A DNA stretch of 64,000 nt. Source: JAFAHD01 sp035654355 (GTDB taxonomy: Bacteria > Vulcanimicrobiota > Vulcanimicrobiia > Eremiobacterales > Eremiobacteraceae). The position numbers were made by a program, and so were the translations under genes. The stretch's first letter is position 1. Every line of letters begins with the position of its first letter. The notes under the pieces are model-generated. The model was not told the DNA's origin and did not search any database. It was given only the letters and a program-made list of their open reading frames with translations. Shown here in pieces: positions 51,662 through 60,804 of the stretch. The stretch covers positions 1 through 64,000 of the forward strand of contig DASRXC010000068.1 of assembly GCA_035654355.1 (NCBI GenBank). The letters are read 5' to 3'.

Positions 51662-52737
51662 GAGCGTCTCCTTGCGCCGCCCAAGCGCACGGCGCGCCCC
51701 GAGCGCGCCGCACTGCGAGCGGCGTCTAGCACTTCTTGCACTTTGAGTCCGTCGTCAAACGTCGGCACCGACGACGGCTTGCCTGCGAGATGGTCGAGCA
51801 TCTCATTCACCAGCGTGTAGAACGGCCCAATGAGTCGATGCCCGGCCGTCGCCAGCCGCCGCGGAAATTTCGCCGGCGCCGTCACCGGCACCGGTTCGCG
51901 CCCCGCGCGCAAACCAAAGAGCTCCGTGTCGTCGCGCACAAGCAGCGCACCTTTCGTGCCGCTGATGAAGATCGAGCTGTACGAGGCGTTCGCAGTCGCG
52001 GTGAGATTGATCGTCGCGAGCGCACCGGTCGCCATCTCAAGGCTCAGCGAAAAATTGTCGTCCGCGTCAACCTGTGCCGACGTGCCATCCGCGCGGGAAC
52101 GTTTTTTCACGCGCGTCTGCAGGGACGCCTTGACCTCGCGAACATCGCCGCACAGCCAGCGGCAATAGTCGATGTAATGCGAGCCGAGCGCACCAAGGAC
52201 GCCGCCGCCTTCGTTCGCGCGGGACTGCCATGCGTGGCGAAGTGTACTGCTCGGGTGCATCCAGGTCGTAGCTTCGGTGATCACGACACGCTCGACGTGC
52301 CCGAGCCAACCGTCGTCGACGAGCGACTTCGCGCGTAGGCGGGCGGGAATATATCGAAACTCGTGGTCCAGCATGCCCGCACGTTTCGCGCGTCGCGCGG
52401 CAGTGCACATGCTTCGCGCCTCAGCGACGTTGAGCGCGAAGGGCTTTTCGCACAACACGTCTTTGCCGGCGCGCAGCGCCGCGATCGTGATCGGTCGGTG
52501 CAACGCGGGCGGCGTCACGATGCTCACGAGGTCGACGTCAGCGCGTTTGACGCACTCGCGGTAGTCGTCGGTGAAGTGAGGCACCGCGAATTGAATCGCC
52601 GCGGCTTTCGCGCGCTCGAGCGAGCCAGAGCACACGGCCGTCACCGCGCACTGCGGGTGGTCGCGGAAAACCGGCAATTGCACGCGCGCACCGAAGCCCA
52701 TGCCGACGACTGCGACGCGAAGCGTTTGCACCGCCAC
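51658..52737 (-). CDS. Gfo/Idh/MocA family oxidoreductase
   Basis: A 359-residue NAD(P)-dependent sugar dehydrogenase-type protein. The Rossmann motif VVGMGFGARVQLPVF is near residue 10 and the EKP motif VLCEKPFALNVAEA near residue 94, followed by the substrate-binding C-terminal domain. GTG start with GGAAAGGA upstream. It is coupled to the O-methyltransferase and lies 38 bp downstream of the DNA polymerase gene. Confidence 0.94.
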   Translation of the reverse strand: MAVQTLRVAVVGMGFGARVQLPVFRDHPQCAVTAVCSGSLERAKAAAIQFAVPHFTDDYRECVKRADVDLVSIVTPPALHRPITIAALRAGKDVLCEKPFALNVAEARSMCTAARRAKRAGMLDHEFRYIPARLRAKSLVDDGWLGHVERVVITEATTWMHPSSTLRHAWQSRANEGGGVLGALGSHYIDYCRWLCGDVREVKASLQTRVKKRSRADGTSAQVDADDNFSLSLEMATGALATINLTATANASYSSIFISGTKGALLVRDDTELFGLRAGREPVPVTAPAKFPRRLATAGHRLIGPFYTLVNEMLDHLAGKPSSVPTFDDGLKVQEVLDAARSAARSGRAVRLGGARRRS

Positions 52738-52775
52738 GAGTCCTTTCCGAACGTATCCGGTCGCGGAACCGACCG

Positions 52776-54893
52776 TTATAGCATCGAGAGCTGTTCCGGC
52801 TCACCCGCCGCCGCGCGGGCATCTGCCGGCACCAGCGATCCAAAGCGCGCCACGAAGTCGGCGATTCGGCGCACGAGGTGCTCACGGTCCTCGTCCTGCG
52901 CATACTCTTCGGAAAGCGCTAGCTCGCCGCCGACGCGCTGATAGACGCGGACTTTGTCGCCGACGGCGAGGCCCCTTTCGGCGATTGCAGCAGCCAAGCG
53001 CCTATTCGCGGGCGAGTTGAAGGTCTTCGGCGTGATCGACTCGCGACGGCTGAATTCTTCGACGCTCAGCAGGCCCTCGCGTACGCGCTGCACCGAGCTG
53101 ATGACGATGTCGGCGATCTCGCTTTCCCGCCGTTCGAGCAGCGCCAGCGCGATCGCCGAGACGAGCGAGCGGCCGAACGGCTCGTCGCGCGCCGAACGCA
53201 ACGCAGAGCCTCGCAGGATCAAATCACCAGCCACACGTTTGAGCGCATAGTTCTTGGGCATGAGCGAGAGCATCGCGGGGTAGCGCTCCTCGAGCGCGAG
53301 ACGTAAACCGTCGCCAAGCGTTGCGCCGACATCGGAGACCATGCGCTCCGCATCCGCGCCGGACGGCGGCTGAAAAAACGCGCCGTCAGTGTCGACTTCG
53401 ATCACGCGCCCGCCACGTTCGCGCAGCGCGCCGACCATGCGGTCCATCACGACGCGCCCCGCCTCGGTCACGCGCGCAGCTGCAGCCGGATCGTTGAAAT
53501 GCAAACCGTTCGTACCCATGAAGCCAAAAAACGAGTTCACGAGGATCTTGAACGCCTGTTGCAGTCCATCTGTCGCAACGTGCGCGCGCGCATCGCCGGC
53601 CACCCGCGCTGCTTCGGCGTCGCGTTTGGCGTGCACGCGCTGCTCGCGCAGCCGCGCCAGCATCGGTAAGAACACATGCAAGTCGTCGTCTTGCGGCTCG
53701 ATGCTGCGCGCGAGCATGAGCGACGGATACAGGCTCTCGACGTCGCACTTGACGACGTCCTCAAAAACGCCGACCTCGAGCGCAGCGGCAAAGCCGCCCT
53801 CGATCGGCGTCGCGCTGCGCGGACGCGGCACCGAATGTCGCGCAGCCAGATACGCGCGCACCATCAGTCGCTCGATGCGGCTGCCGATCCCGACAAATGC
53901 AAGTCCTTGAAACGATTCGGGGACCATCTGCACTTGGTAGAATTCGTTCGGCGTGACCAGTCTTGACAGGCGATCGGTGTCACGCGCGTCATCCAAGCAG
54001 TACGCCTTGAGCTTCGCGCGTTGTTGCGGATCGTTCCAGAGCGCGCGCATGTTCGCCGCGTCGACAAGCGCGCGTCCTTCATCGCCGATGCCCAAATGCC
54101 GCACGACATGCTTGAGCTTATAATTGGGAAGTTTGCGAGCGACGTCCCAGCGCATCACACTGTAGAAGGTATCGATGATCTGGCGTCCAGGGATCCGGTA
54201 GTAGCGCGCGACCATGCCGTTGGGCACGCTACGGCGCAGGCTCTCGTCGAACCACATGAGCGCGCCGTCGCGGCCCAGCGCTAGCGGCACGCCGGCGCGG
54301 CGAGCGCGTTCGGCCAAGTACCAGAGATCGAAGTTGAAGACGTTGTGGCCCTCGAGCACATCTGGATCGCGCTCGCGAACAATGCGCACGAATTCGGCGA
54401 TCAGTGCCGCTTCATTGGGAAACGCATCGAGCGAAAGCACTCGCTCGTAGCCGTTGGTGTCGTGGACGGCGATGAGAACGATCTCTGCGTCAGGACGATC
54501 GGGATAGATGTCGACGGTTTCTAAATCGAACTGCAGGCGTCGTAGATCTGAAAACGCGAGTCCGCGATAAAATGTCTCGCCGGTTTCAACGAGATGCGAG
54601 GTTATCGGATCGAGATATGCCAGCCGTTGGTCGCTGGCGAGCGAGCGAGCGAATTCCATCGGGCGGCGATCGCTCGTGACGAGAAAATGGCGCAGTGGAT
54701 GACGCCCGTCTAACTCGATGCTGTCGTCGGCGAGCTTACGAGCCAGCATCCACGAGCGCAGCGGCACGCTGATGCGTTCCACGGCAGCGCCCTCGCGGCG
54801 ATAGAGCGTCGCCGTTCCCGAAAAGCTGTCGGGTTCCACCGCGACGATGCCGGTGATCTTCCCGCGCCCTACGATCAGTCGTTCATCAACCAC
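52776..54893 (-). CDS. Family B DNA polymerase with 3'-5' exonuclease
   Basis: A 705-residue family B (Pol II/archaeal-type) DNA polymerase. Exonuclease motifs are FDLETV, NVFNFD and YCLDDARDTD. Polymerase motif A is DVESLYPSLML (near residue 388), motif B is KILVNSFFGFMG, and motif C is EVDTDGAFF, with both catalytic Asp present. Proofreading and synthesis should both work. It is shorter than E. coli Pol II and has an atypical N-terminus. GTG start without a strong ribosome binding site. Bacterial family B enzymes usually act in damage tolerance. It heads a unit with Gfo/Idh and methyltransferase genes. Confidence 0.95.
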   Translation of the reverse strand: MVDERLIVGRGKITGIVAVEPDSFSGTATLYRREGAAVERISVPLRSWMLARKLADDSIELDGRHPLRHFLVTSDRRPMEFARSLASDQRLAYLDPITSHLVETGETFYRGLAFSDLRRLQFDLETVDIYPDRPDAEIVLIAVHDTNGYERVLSLDAFPNEAALIAEFVRIVRERDPDVLEGHNVFNFDLWYLAERARRAGVPLALGRDGALMWFDESLRRSVPNGMVARYYRIPGRQIIDTFYSVMRWDVARKLPNYKLKHVVRHLGIGDEGRALVDAANMRALWNDPQQRAKLKAYCLDDARDTDRLSRLVTPNEFYQVQMVPESFQGLAFVGIGSRIERLMVRAYLAARHSVPRPRSATPIEGGFAAALEVGVFEDVVKCDVESLYPSLMLARSIEPQDDDLHVFLPMLARLREQRVHAKRDAEAARVAGDARAHVATDGLQQAFKILVNSFFGFMGTNGLHFNDPAAAARVTEAGRVVMDRMVGALRERGGRVIEVDTDGAFFQPPSGADAERMVSDVGATLGDGLRLALEERYPAMLSLMPKNYALKRVAGDLILRGSALRSARDEPFGRSLVSAIALALLERRESEIADIVISSVQRVREGLLSVEEFSRRESITPKTFNSPANRRLAAAIAERGLAVGDKVRVYQRVGGELALSEEYAQDEDREHLVRRIADFVARFGSLVPADARAAAGEPEQLSML

Positions 54894-54973
54894 TGATGCG
54901 TGCGTTCTGCGAGTCGCGCTGGCTTCTTTTAAACGATGCGAGTTTTAGACGATGTGTCTTGTTTCAGATGAGG

Positions 54974-56062
54974 TTAACGCGGCGTGCGCGTCGGCATCGG
55001 TGTTGGCGGCGGTGCAGGTGGCGACGCCAAGCGTGCGCCGCTCCACGATGGCAGCGGCACGGCAGGCAAACTCAACTCTTGCGGCGGCGGCGCGGGTTCA
55101 GGTTGCGGGGGCGGTTCGCGCATGATGTTGTCCGTGGGCGCTGGGTGCGAAATCTCCGACGACGCGCCCCCGTGAATGTTGTCGCTGTCTGGCGATACGG
55201 TCTCGATCATGCGCGGCAGCTCGGTCGCCTCGGAATACGTCGTGCCAGGGCGACCCGGCACGAAGCGTGCGAGCGCGATCAGGAAGTCGGCTTTCATCGT
55301 GTAGGTTCCGGTCTGGCCGTTTCGCCCGCTCGCATTGCCAGAACCGCTGAGCGAATAACTCGAGCCTAACAACAGGCGCTGCCCCATGTCGACGAACGAC
55401 ATGCCGTCGACCGAACCTCCACCGTGAAGCGTTGTGCTGCCGAAGCCTGGAACTTGGATGGTTCCGTTGGTGTCGATCGAACCAGTCGCCGTGACTTGCT
55501 GAATGGAGTCGTTGCCGTCCCAGCTGTCGCTCGCGTTGTTCAATCGAAGCAGCACGTTTCCGAGAGGCAGCTGCAGCGGACCGGTCGCACTCCATTTCCC
55601 GCCATCTGTAAGCGGCGCGGGCGAGGCGCCCCCTTGATCCGGCGGTGGCGGTGATCCTGACAACACGAGTGATGCCGGTGCAAGCGCGCTAAGCGCACCG
55701 GCTTGCGTGATGCCGCCGCTGCTCTCGATCCCCGGGCTCGGCATCGAGGATTGATCGGAACTGGGATCTTCTGCGACCGCGACGATTGCGGCGCCATTCG
55801 CGAAGCCTTCGACCGTGAACGCCACGCTATGCTGGTCTTGCCGAGCGATGGTCTTGGATACAAGGTCGCCTGCCGGCGAGCGATAGCGCACGACGAGCGT
55901 TTGGTTGCGGCGTATGACGTAGACTTGCTGCTCGGCGAGAGCGAAGACGCGCCCTTCCGGAAATACATTTTGAATGTATGCCGGTGAGCCCGCGCCGACC
56001 GATGCCCCGAGCGCCACCGCGGCGAGGGCGGCAACTGCGAAGAAAAGCGCGCCGGGCTTCAT
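54974..56062 (-). CDS. Secreted protein with Pro-rich C-terminus (unknown)
   Basis: A 362-residue protein with a signal peptide (MKPGALFFAVAALAAVALGASVGAG). The mature part is beta-rich with Ser/Gly-rich stretches (SSYSLSGSGNASGRNGQ). The last 60 residues are Pro/Thr-rich (PPPTPMPTRTPR) and probably unstructured or envelope-spanning. No family was recognised. It follows the next upstream secreted gene by two bases, so the two form an operon. Confidence 0.75.
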   Translation of the reverse strand: MKPGALFFAVAALAAVALGASVGAGSPAYIQNVFPEGRVFALAEQQVYVIRRNQTLVVRYRSPAGDLVSKTIARQDQHSVAFTVEGFANGAAIVAVAEDPSSDQSSMPSPGIESSGGITQAGALSALAPASLVLSGSPPPPDQGGASPAPLTDGGKWSATGPLQLPLGNVLLRLNNASDSWDGNDSIQQVTATGSIDTNGTIQVPGFGSTTLHGGGSVDGMSFVDMGQRLLLGSSYSLSGSGNASGRNGQTGTYTMKADFLIALARFVPGRPGTTYSEATELPRMIETVSPDSDNIHGGASSEISHPAPTDNIMREPPPQPEPAPPPQELSLPAVPLPSWSGARLASPPAPPPTPMPTRTPR

Positions 56063-56064
56063 TA

Positions 56065-56958
56065 TTATGGAGTCGGCGTCACCACGGGGACGGTCGGATA
56101 AGGAGACGGGGCGACCTGAGCGGGCACGGGCGTGGACGTTGGCGACGGCGAGGTCTCCGCGGCCGGTGTGGCAGACCCCGGCGCCGGCGCTGCCTCAACC
56201 GTTGGCACGCGCGTGAACGTGCGCAGCACGATCGTCACGAGACTCGATGCATCGACGCTGGTGCCCGATGCCGCATCGGCGACCGTCGAGTCCGTGCGGA
56301 TCGCCTGGCCGACGAACAGCCCGTCGCGCTGGTCGTAATAGTAGGTGCCGGCCATGCTCATGGTCGCCTGCACGGGATCGTTCTGCGGCGCATATTGACC
56401 GCCGCCAGTCGTCTGAACGACCAGAGTCGGCAACCCTTGATACGATTGTTCGCCCTGCAGCGACCGGTTGAGCGATATCGTCATCGGGTATTCGGGTGAT
56501 GGGATGAGCCATTGCCACTTCGGCTGCGCGTGGACGTCGCGAGTTGCAATATCGCGTGAGCTTTGGTTTGCAAGCGCGATCGCTTGATCGATGAGCGGAT
56601 CGATCGATCCAGACGGACGGATCTCACCGTTCGGCGTGACGATCGCAGGCAGCGTCCGTTGCAAAACCACCGGTTGCCCGCGCGCAAAACCGATCATCTG
56701 GATGTTGAGAGTGCCGTTGGCTGTGCCGTCGGGGCCGACGGTGCCGATCTGTAGGGTCGCGGTACCCGCTCCCGTGCTCGAATCGGTCTGCGGCTTTCCC
56801 TTACTGTGACTTTGCGCCGAAGTTTCGCTGACTTGGACGGTGATGTCGTAAGTGAAACTGTCGCCGGGTTGCAGGTGCGGCGCGTCAGCAAGACTCGGCA
56901 GGCCCGCGATGACGAGAACGATACAACACAGCACGAACATCGCGAGGCGATGGCTCAC
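56065..56958 (-). CDS. Secreted protein with Pro-rich C-terminus (unknown)
   Basis: A 297-residue exported protein. The start is a GTG at 56958 with GGAGG five bases upstream, which gives a signal peptide (FVLCCIVLVIAGLPSLADA). The mature domain has strands such as LQPGDSFTYDITVQVSE and a repeat-like GTANGTLNIQM. The C-terminal 55 residues are Pro/Thr/Ser-rich. No family was recognised. It is the first gene of a pair with the gene at 54974-56062. Confidence 0.75.
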   Translation of the reverse strand: MSHRLAMFVLCCIVLVIAGLPSLADAPHLQPGDSFTYDITVQVSETSAQSHSKGKPQTDSSTGAGTATLQIGTVGPDGTANGTLNIQMIGFARGQPVVLQRTLPAIVTPNGEIRPSGSIDPLIDQAIALANQSSRDIATRDVHAQPKWQWLIPSPEYPMTISLNRSLQGEQSYQGLPTLVVQTTGGGQYAPQNDPVQATMSMAGTYYYDQRDGLFVGQAIRTDSTVADAASGTSVDASSLVTIVLRTFTRVPTVEAAPAPGSATPAAETSPSPTSTPVPAQVAPSPYPTVPVVTPTP

Positions 56959-57074
56959 GCGAACCTCCGGGGCCCGTTCGCACACCCTGAAAAAACGCAT
57001 GGCTGGGTAGCGAACAGGGCATACGCAACCTTGGGCGCCCTCTTCATTAGGCATCGGCTCGAAGGGATACTTTC

Positions 57075-57998
57075 ATGAATCGCATGCGGGCCGCGACGAT
57101 GGTGTCTGCGGTGATGATCCTCACGGCAGCCGGGTGCTCGAGCAGCAGCACGTCCGGGTTCGTCCAACGCTCGACGTACACGGCGCTTGGCGCGAGCGAT
57201 GCGGTCGGCGTGGGTTCATCGGCGCCCTGCCCGACGGCCGGCACTCCGCCGATGCCGAGTCCACCCAATTGCCCCGGCGGCAAGGCCTATGTCGTCGATC
57301 TCACCGGCCTGCTAACGTCGCAGACCTCGCGCGTCACGCTCGTCGATCTGGGCATCGCTGGTGCGGTCATCGGGCCGGACATCCAATCCGATACCGCCGC
57401 ATGTTTCGGTTCGCCCGGGAACATCCTCACCAACGAAGTGCCACTCATCAACGCAAGCGCGACGTTGGTCACGGTGTTCACCGGCGGTAACGATACGAAT
57501 GCGATCGTGCAGTGCGCGGCCCTCCAAACCAACCCTTCCGTGTTCATCACGGATGAAATGGCGAAGTTCGCCGCCGATTATGCGATGCTGATTCAAGACA
57601 TCAAGATAGCTGCGCCGAACGCGAAGATTATCGTGTCGAATCTGCCAAACTTTGCTTTGATTCCGGTCGGCACGACGCAGCCGCCTATGGTCCAAGCGGC
57701 GCTCGATCAAGTGTCGCTCGGTCTCGACATGCAGGTGATCAATCCGTCGGCGGGCACGATCGTAACGGCTGTTGTCGATACGTTATGCAACGCGCAGTCG
57801 TATAATGCCGCGAACTTTTCGGCCGACGGCTTCCATCCTAACGACGCGGGCTATACGCTCTTCTCCCAGCTGTACTTCAATCAGCTGCAGGCCTCGCGCA
57901 CGCCGCCGGCGCCGGCGCCGCAGGCGAGCTGCCCACCGTTCAGTCTTGCGGCCAAAGCCTCTGCGCTGCCGGCGAGCGTGAAACTCTGGCGTTATTAG
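57075..57998 (+). CDS. SGNH hydrolase-like lipoprotein
   Basis: A 307-residue lipoprotein (signal ending ILTAAGC) with SGNH blocks: YTALGASDAVGVG as block I (the usual GDS reads GAS, keeping the Ser), FTGGNDTN as block III, and DGFHPNDAGYTLF with the catalytic Asp and His. It is likely an outer-envelope esterase. A Pro/Ala-rich insert with one Cys lies near the C-terminus. It is divergent to a secreted unknown operon. Confidence 0.87.
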   Translation: MNRMRAATMVSAVMILTAAGCSSSSTSGFVQRSTYTALGASDAVGVGSSAPCPTAGTPPMPSPPNCPGGKAYVVDLTGLLTSQTSRVTLVDLGIAGAVIGPDIQSDTAACFGSPGNILTNEVPLINASATLVTVFTGGNDTNAIVQCAALQTNPSVFITDEMAKFAADYAMLIQDIKIAAPNAKIIVSNLPNFALIPVGTTQPPMVQAALDQVSLGLDMQVINPSAGTIVTAVVDTLCNAQSYNAANFSADGFHPNDAGYTLFSQLYFNQLQASRTPPAPAPQASCPPFSLAAKASALPASVKLWRY

Positions 57999-58027
57999 AC
58001 CCTGCACGGCACGCGTATCGGGGACTT

Positions 58028-58052
58028 GGCGGTCGACTCGGGGTCGACCGCC
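58028..58052. promoter_or_regulatory. Perfect 10-bp inverted repeat
   Basis: GGCGGTCGAC at 58028-58037 and GTCGACCGCC at 58043-58052 are exact reverse complements around a 5-base spacer. It sits between the SGNH gene stop and the next start. No T-tract follows, so it may be an operator, or a terminator lacking a U-run. Confidence 0.5.
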
Positions 58053-58065
58053 GTGCATATTCCGA

Positions 58066-58071
58066 TATAAT
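58066..58071 (+). promoter_or_regulatory. TATAAT -10-like box overlapping a start
   Basis: TATAAT occurs at 58066-58071 and overlaps the ATG at 58070. If it is a real -10 box, translation would begin at a later ATG (58079 or 58118). The -35 region is weak. Confidence 0.3.
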
Positions 58072-58687
58072 GAAAGAGATGGCTTCCGCCGATCGAGTCC
58101 GCGCGATCATCGCGCGCATGAGCATTGCATTCGTCTTGATGGTAGCCCCCATTGGTGCGCGGGCAGAGGACGGTTATGATTCATCGTTCGCCCAGGCAGT
58201 GCGAACCGCTACCGAGCCGTATCGTCTCGTCTATTGGGCGCGCGCGGCCCAATACGTTCAGACGACTGCCTACGTCGACGGCGTGGGAGTGATGTATACG
58301 AATCACGACCGCTTCGATCCAAGCGACCTCGCCCACCCCACAATGCTCGTCTACGATGAAAGCGGACGCCTCGTCGCGTGCGGTTATCAGTTCGCAAACA
58401 AAACGGTGCCTCCAACTTTTTCGTCAGTTCCGGCGACTGCGTGGTATGATATCCCGCAGCACGTGCACTATAACGCGCTGCAGAACGGCGCGATGCACTA
58501 CGGTCAGGCGCCGTGGACGTCGGCGACACAACCGACCGCCGATGCGTTGCGCGCGCAAGGCCTGCTCCCGGCCGGCGCAACGTTGCAATTCGCCTTCGTC
58601 CACCCGGCCGTGCGCGCGTTCATCGTGTGGGCGTGGCTACCGAACGCCGACGGCCTATACGCCGGCGAAAACGCGTTATTGCCATAG
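58070..58687 (+). CDS. Secreted protein of unknown function
   Basis: A 205-residue protein with a signal peptide ending near IGARA. The mature part is rich in Tyr and Ala, with segments YRLVYWARAAQYVQTTAYVDG and LVYDESGRLVACGYQF. No family was recognised. The start is uncertain, since a TATAAT overlaps the first ATG and later Met codons at 58079 or 58118 also leave a usable signal. Confidence 0.7.
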   Translation: MKEMASADRVRAIIARMSIAFVLMVAPIGARAEDGYDSSFAQAVRTATEPYRLVYWARAAQYVQTTAYVDGVGVMYTNHDRFDPSDLAHPTMLVYDESGRLVACGYQFANKTVPPTFSSVPATAWYDIPQHVHYNALQNGAMHYGQAPWTSATQPTADALRAQGLLPAGATLQFAFVHPAVRAFIVWAWLPNADGLYAGENALLP

Positions 58688-58720
58688 CCGCCGGCAACGG
58701 CCGCATCGCTTCCCGCGATC

Positions 58721-59029
58721 TTATCGTTCGACCGTTGCTGTGAGACGGCTAAGCGCGCGATCCCATTGCTCGGAGATCTGCATCAGGTAGCGGCGCACGT
58801 CTTCGATGCGCTTGGGCTCGAGCTTCCAAATCCGCTCCCGGCCACGTCGCTCGCTGCGCACAAGCTCCGCTCGACGCAGAGCGAGCAGATGCTTTGTGAC
58901 GGCTTGCCGTGAGATGTCCGTGCCATGCGTGAGCTTCGTAATCGACAGTGGTCCGCTCTTGCCGAGCTTGCGAACGATCTCCAGCCGCGTCTCGTCGCCA
59001 AGCGCGGCGAGCATCGGAGCGACGTTCAT
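58721..59029 (-). CDS. ArsR family HTH regulator
   Basis: A 102-residue winged-helix regulator. MLAALGDETRLEIVRKL is the typical start of the ArsR/SmtB fold, and ISRQAVTKHLLALRRAELV is the recognition helix region. No metal-binding Cys pair was seen, which fits the group that pairs with AHSA1 proteins. It overlaps the AHSA1 gene (ATGA), which is the standard arrangement. Confidence 0.95.
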   Translation of the reverse strand: MNVAPMLAALGDETRLEIVRKLGKSGPLSITKLTHGTDISRQAVTKHLLALRRAELVRSERRGRERIWKLEPKRIEDVRRYLMQISEQWDRALSRLTATVER

Positions 59030-59523
59030 GCTTTCCGTTGGAGCAGATGCTTCTCAATGAGTTGCAAGATCATGCCCCAGCCCTCTTCGTTGGCCTCGAA
59101 CGCGTCGGCACGGCGCTCGATCGGGATGGAATCGAATCCCGACTCCACGACCGTCAAGAGCGTGCCGCCCTCGGCAGGTTCGAGAGTGAAAGTCACGAGT
59201 GTCATCGGTTCCTTGGAGTAATCGATCGAGCTGTCGATTGCGAACGGATGCCAGCGGAACGAGAACGTCGTCATCGGTTGGATCTTCTCGATGTGGAACG
59301 TCATGGGCATGCCCGTGTACTTCGCCTGCATCTTGGCGATCTCGGGGTCGGCTTCGGTCGGTGCGATCCGGCCGGTGACGTCCTGGCCCTGGACGAATTG
59401 ACCGTCGACGTCCATACCGAACCAACTGCCGAACTCTTTCGCGTCGCTGATGGCGCGCCAGACCCGGGCTTGCGGAGCCCGCAGGAACAATCTTTTTTCA
59501 ATGCGATCCGTTGACGAGGTCAT
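59026..59523 (-). CDS. SRPBCC/AHSA1 domain protein
   Basis: A 165-residue Aha1-homology domain protein. RIEKRLFLRAPQARVWRAISDAKEFGSWFGMDVDG is the family opening, and TLLTVVESGFDSIPIERRADAF with the final helix closes the fold. It is the first gene of a two-gene unit with the ArsR regulator. The ligand is unknown; in this family the pair often responds to stress or xenobiotics. Confidence 0.93.
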   Translation of the reverse strand: MTSSTDRIEKRLFLRAPQARVWRAISDAKEFGSWFGMDVDGQFVQGQDVTGRIAPTEADPEIAKMQAKYTGMPMTFHIEKIQPMTTFSFRWHPFAIDSSIDYSKEPMTLVTFTLEPAEGGTLLTVVESGFDSIPIERRADAFEANEEGWGMILQLIEKHLLQRKA

Positions 59524-59620
59524 TATGCAACCCTCCGGTTGCGTATCAGTCTAACAGAGCCAGACTGGAAGCGCAACCCCCAGGTTGCCTATTGGGAACG
59601 GGACTTTGGGGCGCGAGAGG

Positions 59621-60736
59621 CTAGACGACTTTTTCGAGCAGTGGGTTCGGCCGATAGGGCCTGCCGACTTTGTAGCAGTCGACCATCTTGCCGTTCTTCT
59701 CGACCAGCGCGATATCTGCGGTGAAATCATAAATGCCGCGGAATAGCGCCGACCCGACAGCATAGGCGTTCACCGGAATCTTGCGAGCCTCGAACTGATT
59801 GATCTTCGCGACGTCAAAGCCGCCGGACACGATGATCTTCACCCAGTCGTAGCCTGCGTCGTCGAGCGCGCGGCGCACGTTGAGCACAAGCTCCGGGTTG
59901 ACGCCGTTGGGCTTGAACGTGCCCATCGAATTCCACAGGCTCTTGTCCACCAGCGTTTCCGATGTGTCAAGGCGGACACCCCACAGCCGGCGCCCGAGAC
60001 GAGCGGCGACCGCGATCGACGTGTTGACACAATCGTTGTCGAAATCCACAAGCGCGATCACGTTAACCGACGGATCGACATATTGCGCGAACTTCTCGGT
60101 GGCGAGCACCGTGTCGCCGCTATACGCGGCGATCAAACCATGCGGCACGGTTCCGACGCCCTTCGAACCCCACCACTCGGCTTGCGCATCCGTACTCACG
60201 CCAAGAGCACCGCTCACAAATGCTGCATACCCATCACCGGTCTGCACCAGATGATGGTCAAAGCGTGCGGGAAAGAACAGCACGTTTTTGCCGTTCGCAG
60301 CCTCGACGACCGCGCTCGTGTTCGTCGCAACTTTCGTACGGCGCGTCAGCACGCCCAGATAATCGGTTTCAAGGTGTGCGAACAAACCGTAGTCGCCTTC
60401 GATCGTTAAGACGACTTCGTACGGCGAGACATGGTCGCCGTCGTAGAGAGCGCGGACGTCGAGTTGCGACCAGCCGTCAGCCCACGAACCATCCGGCTTG
60501 CGCCGGCCGCTGCACAGTTTTAGGATGGCGATCGCTTCATCGATCCCGCACAGCACCGCATTCTTCTTCTGAAAGACTTGAATGAGCACGCGCGGATGAT
60601 GGTCATCCGCTTGCAAGATCTGGCGGACGCGATTGAAGTACGTGTCGGAATAATATCCGTCGCGCATCTTCTCGAGCGGCAGGTTGAGGATCTCCGGATC
60701 GAGGCGTTTTCGTCTGGGCGGCGCTTGGGTCGCCAT
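59621..60736 (-). CDS. pncB: Nicotinate phosphoribosyltransferase
   Basis: A 371-residue NAPRTase-type enzyme of NAD salvage (nicotinate + PRPP to nicotinate mononucleotide). MRDGYYSDTYFNR, ALYDGDHVSPYEVVLTIEG, and the phosphate-binding KIIVSGGFDVAKINQFE segment support the family. It is shorter than E. coli PncB. GTG/ATG choice: ATG at 60736. Divergent to polX, with 68 bp between. Confidence 0.92.
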   Translation of the reverse strand: MATQAPPRRKRLDPEILNLPLEKMRDGYYSDTYFNRVRQILQADDHHPRVLIQVFQKKNAVLCGIDEAIAILKLCSGRRKPDGSWADGWSQLDVRALYDGDHVSPYEVVLTIEGDYGLFAHLETDYLGVLTRRTKVATNTSAVVEAANGKNVLFFPARFDHHLVQTGDGYAAFVSGALGVSTDAQAEWWGSKGVGTVPHGLIAAYSGDTVLATEKFAQYVDPSVNVIALVDFDNDCVNTSIAVAARLGRRLWGVRLDTSETLVDKSLWNSMGTFKPNGVNPELVLNVRRALDDAGYDWVKIIVSGGFDVAKINQFEARKIPVNAYAVGSALFRGIYDFTADIALVEKNGKMVDCYKVGRPYRPNPLLEKVV

Positions 60737-60804
60737 GGTGACGCAACTCGTTCGGGCGGGGTCGCGACGGCGCCTTCGAGAAGCCAGACGAGCAAGGTTT
60801 TACT

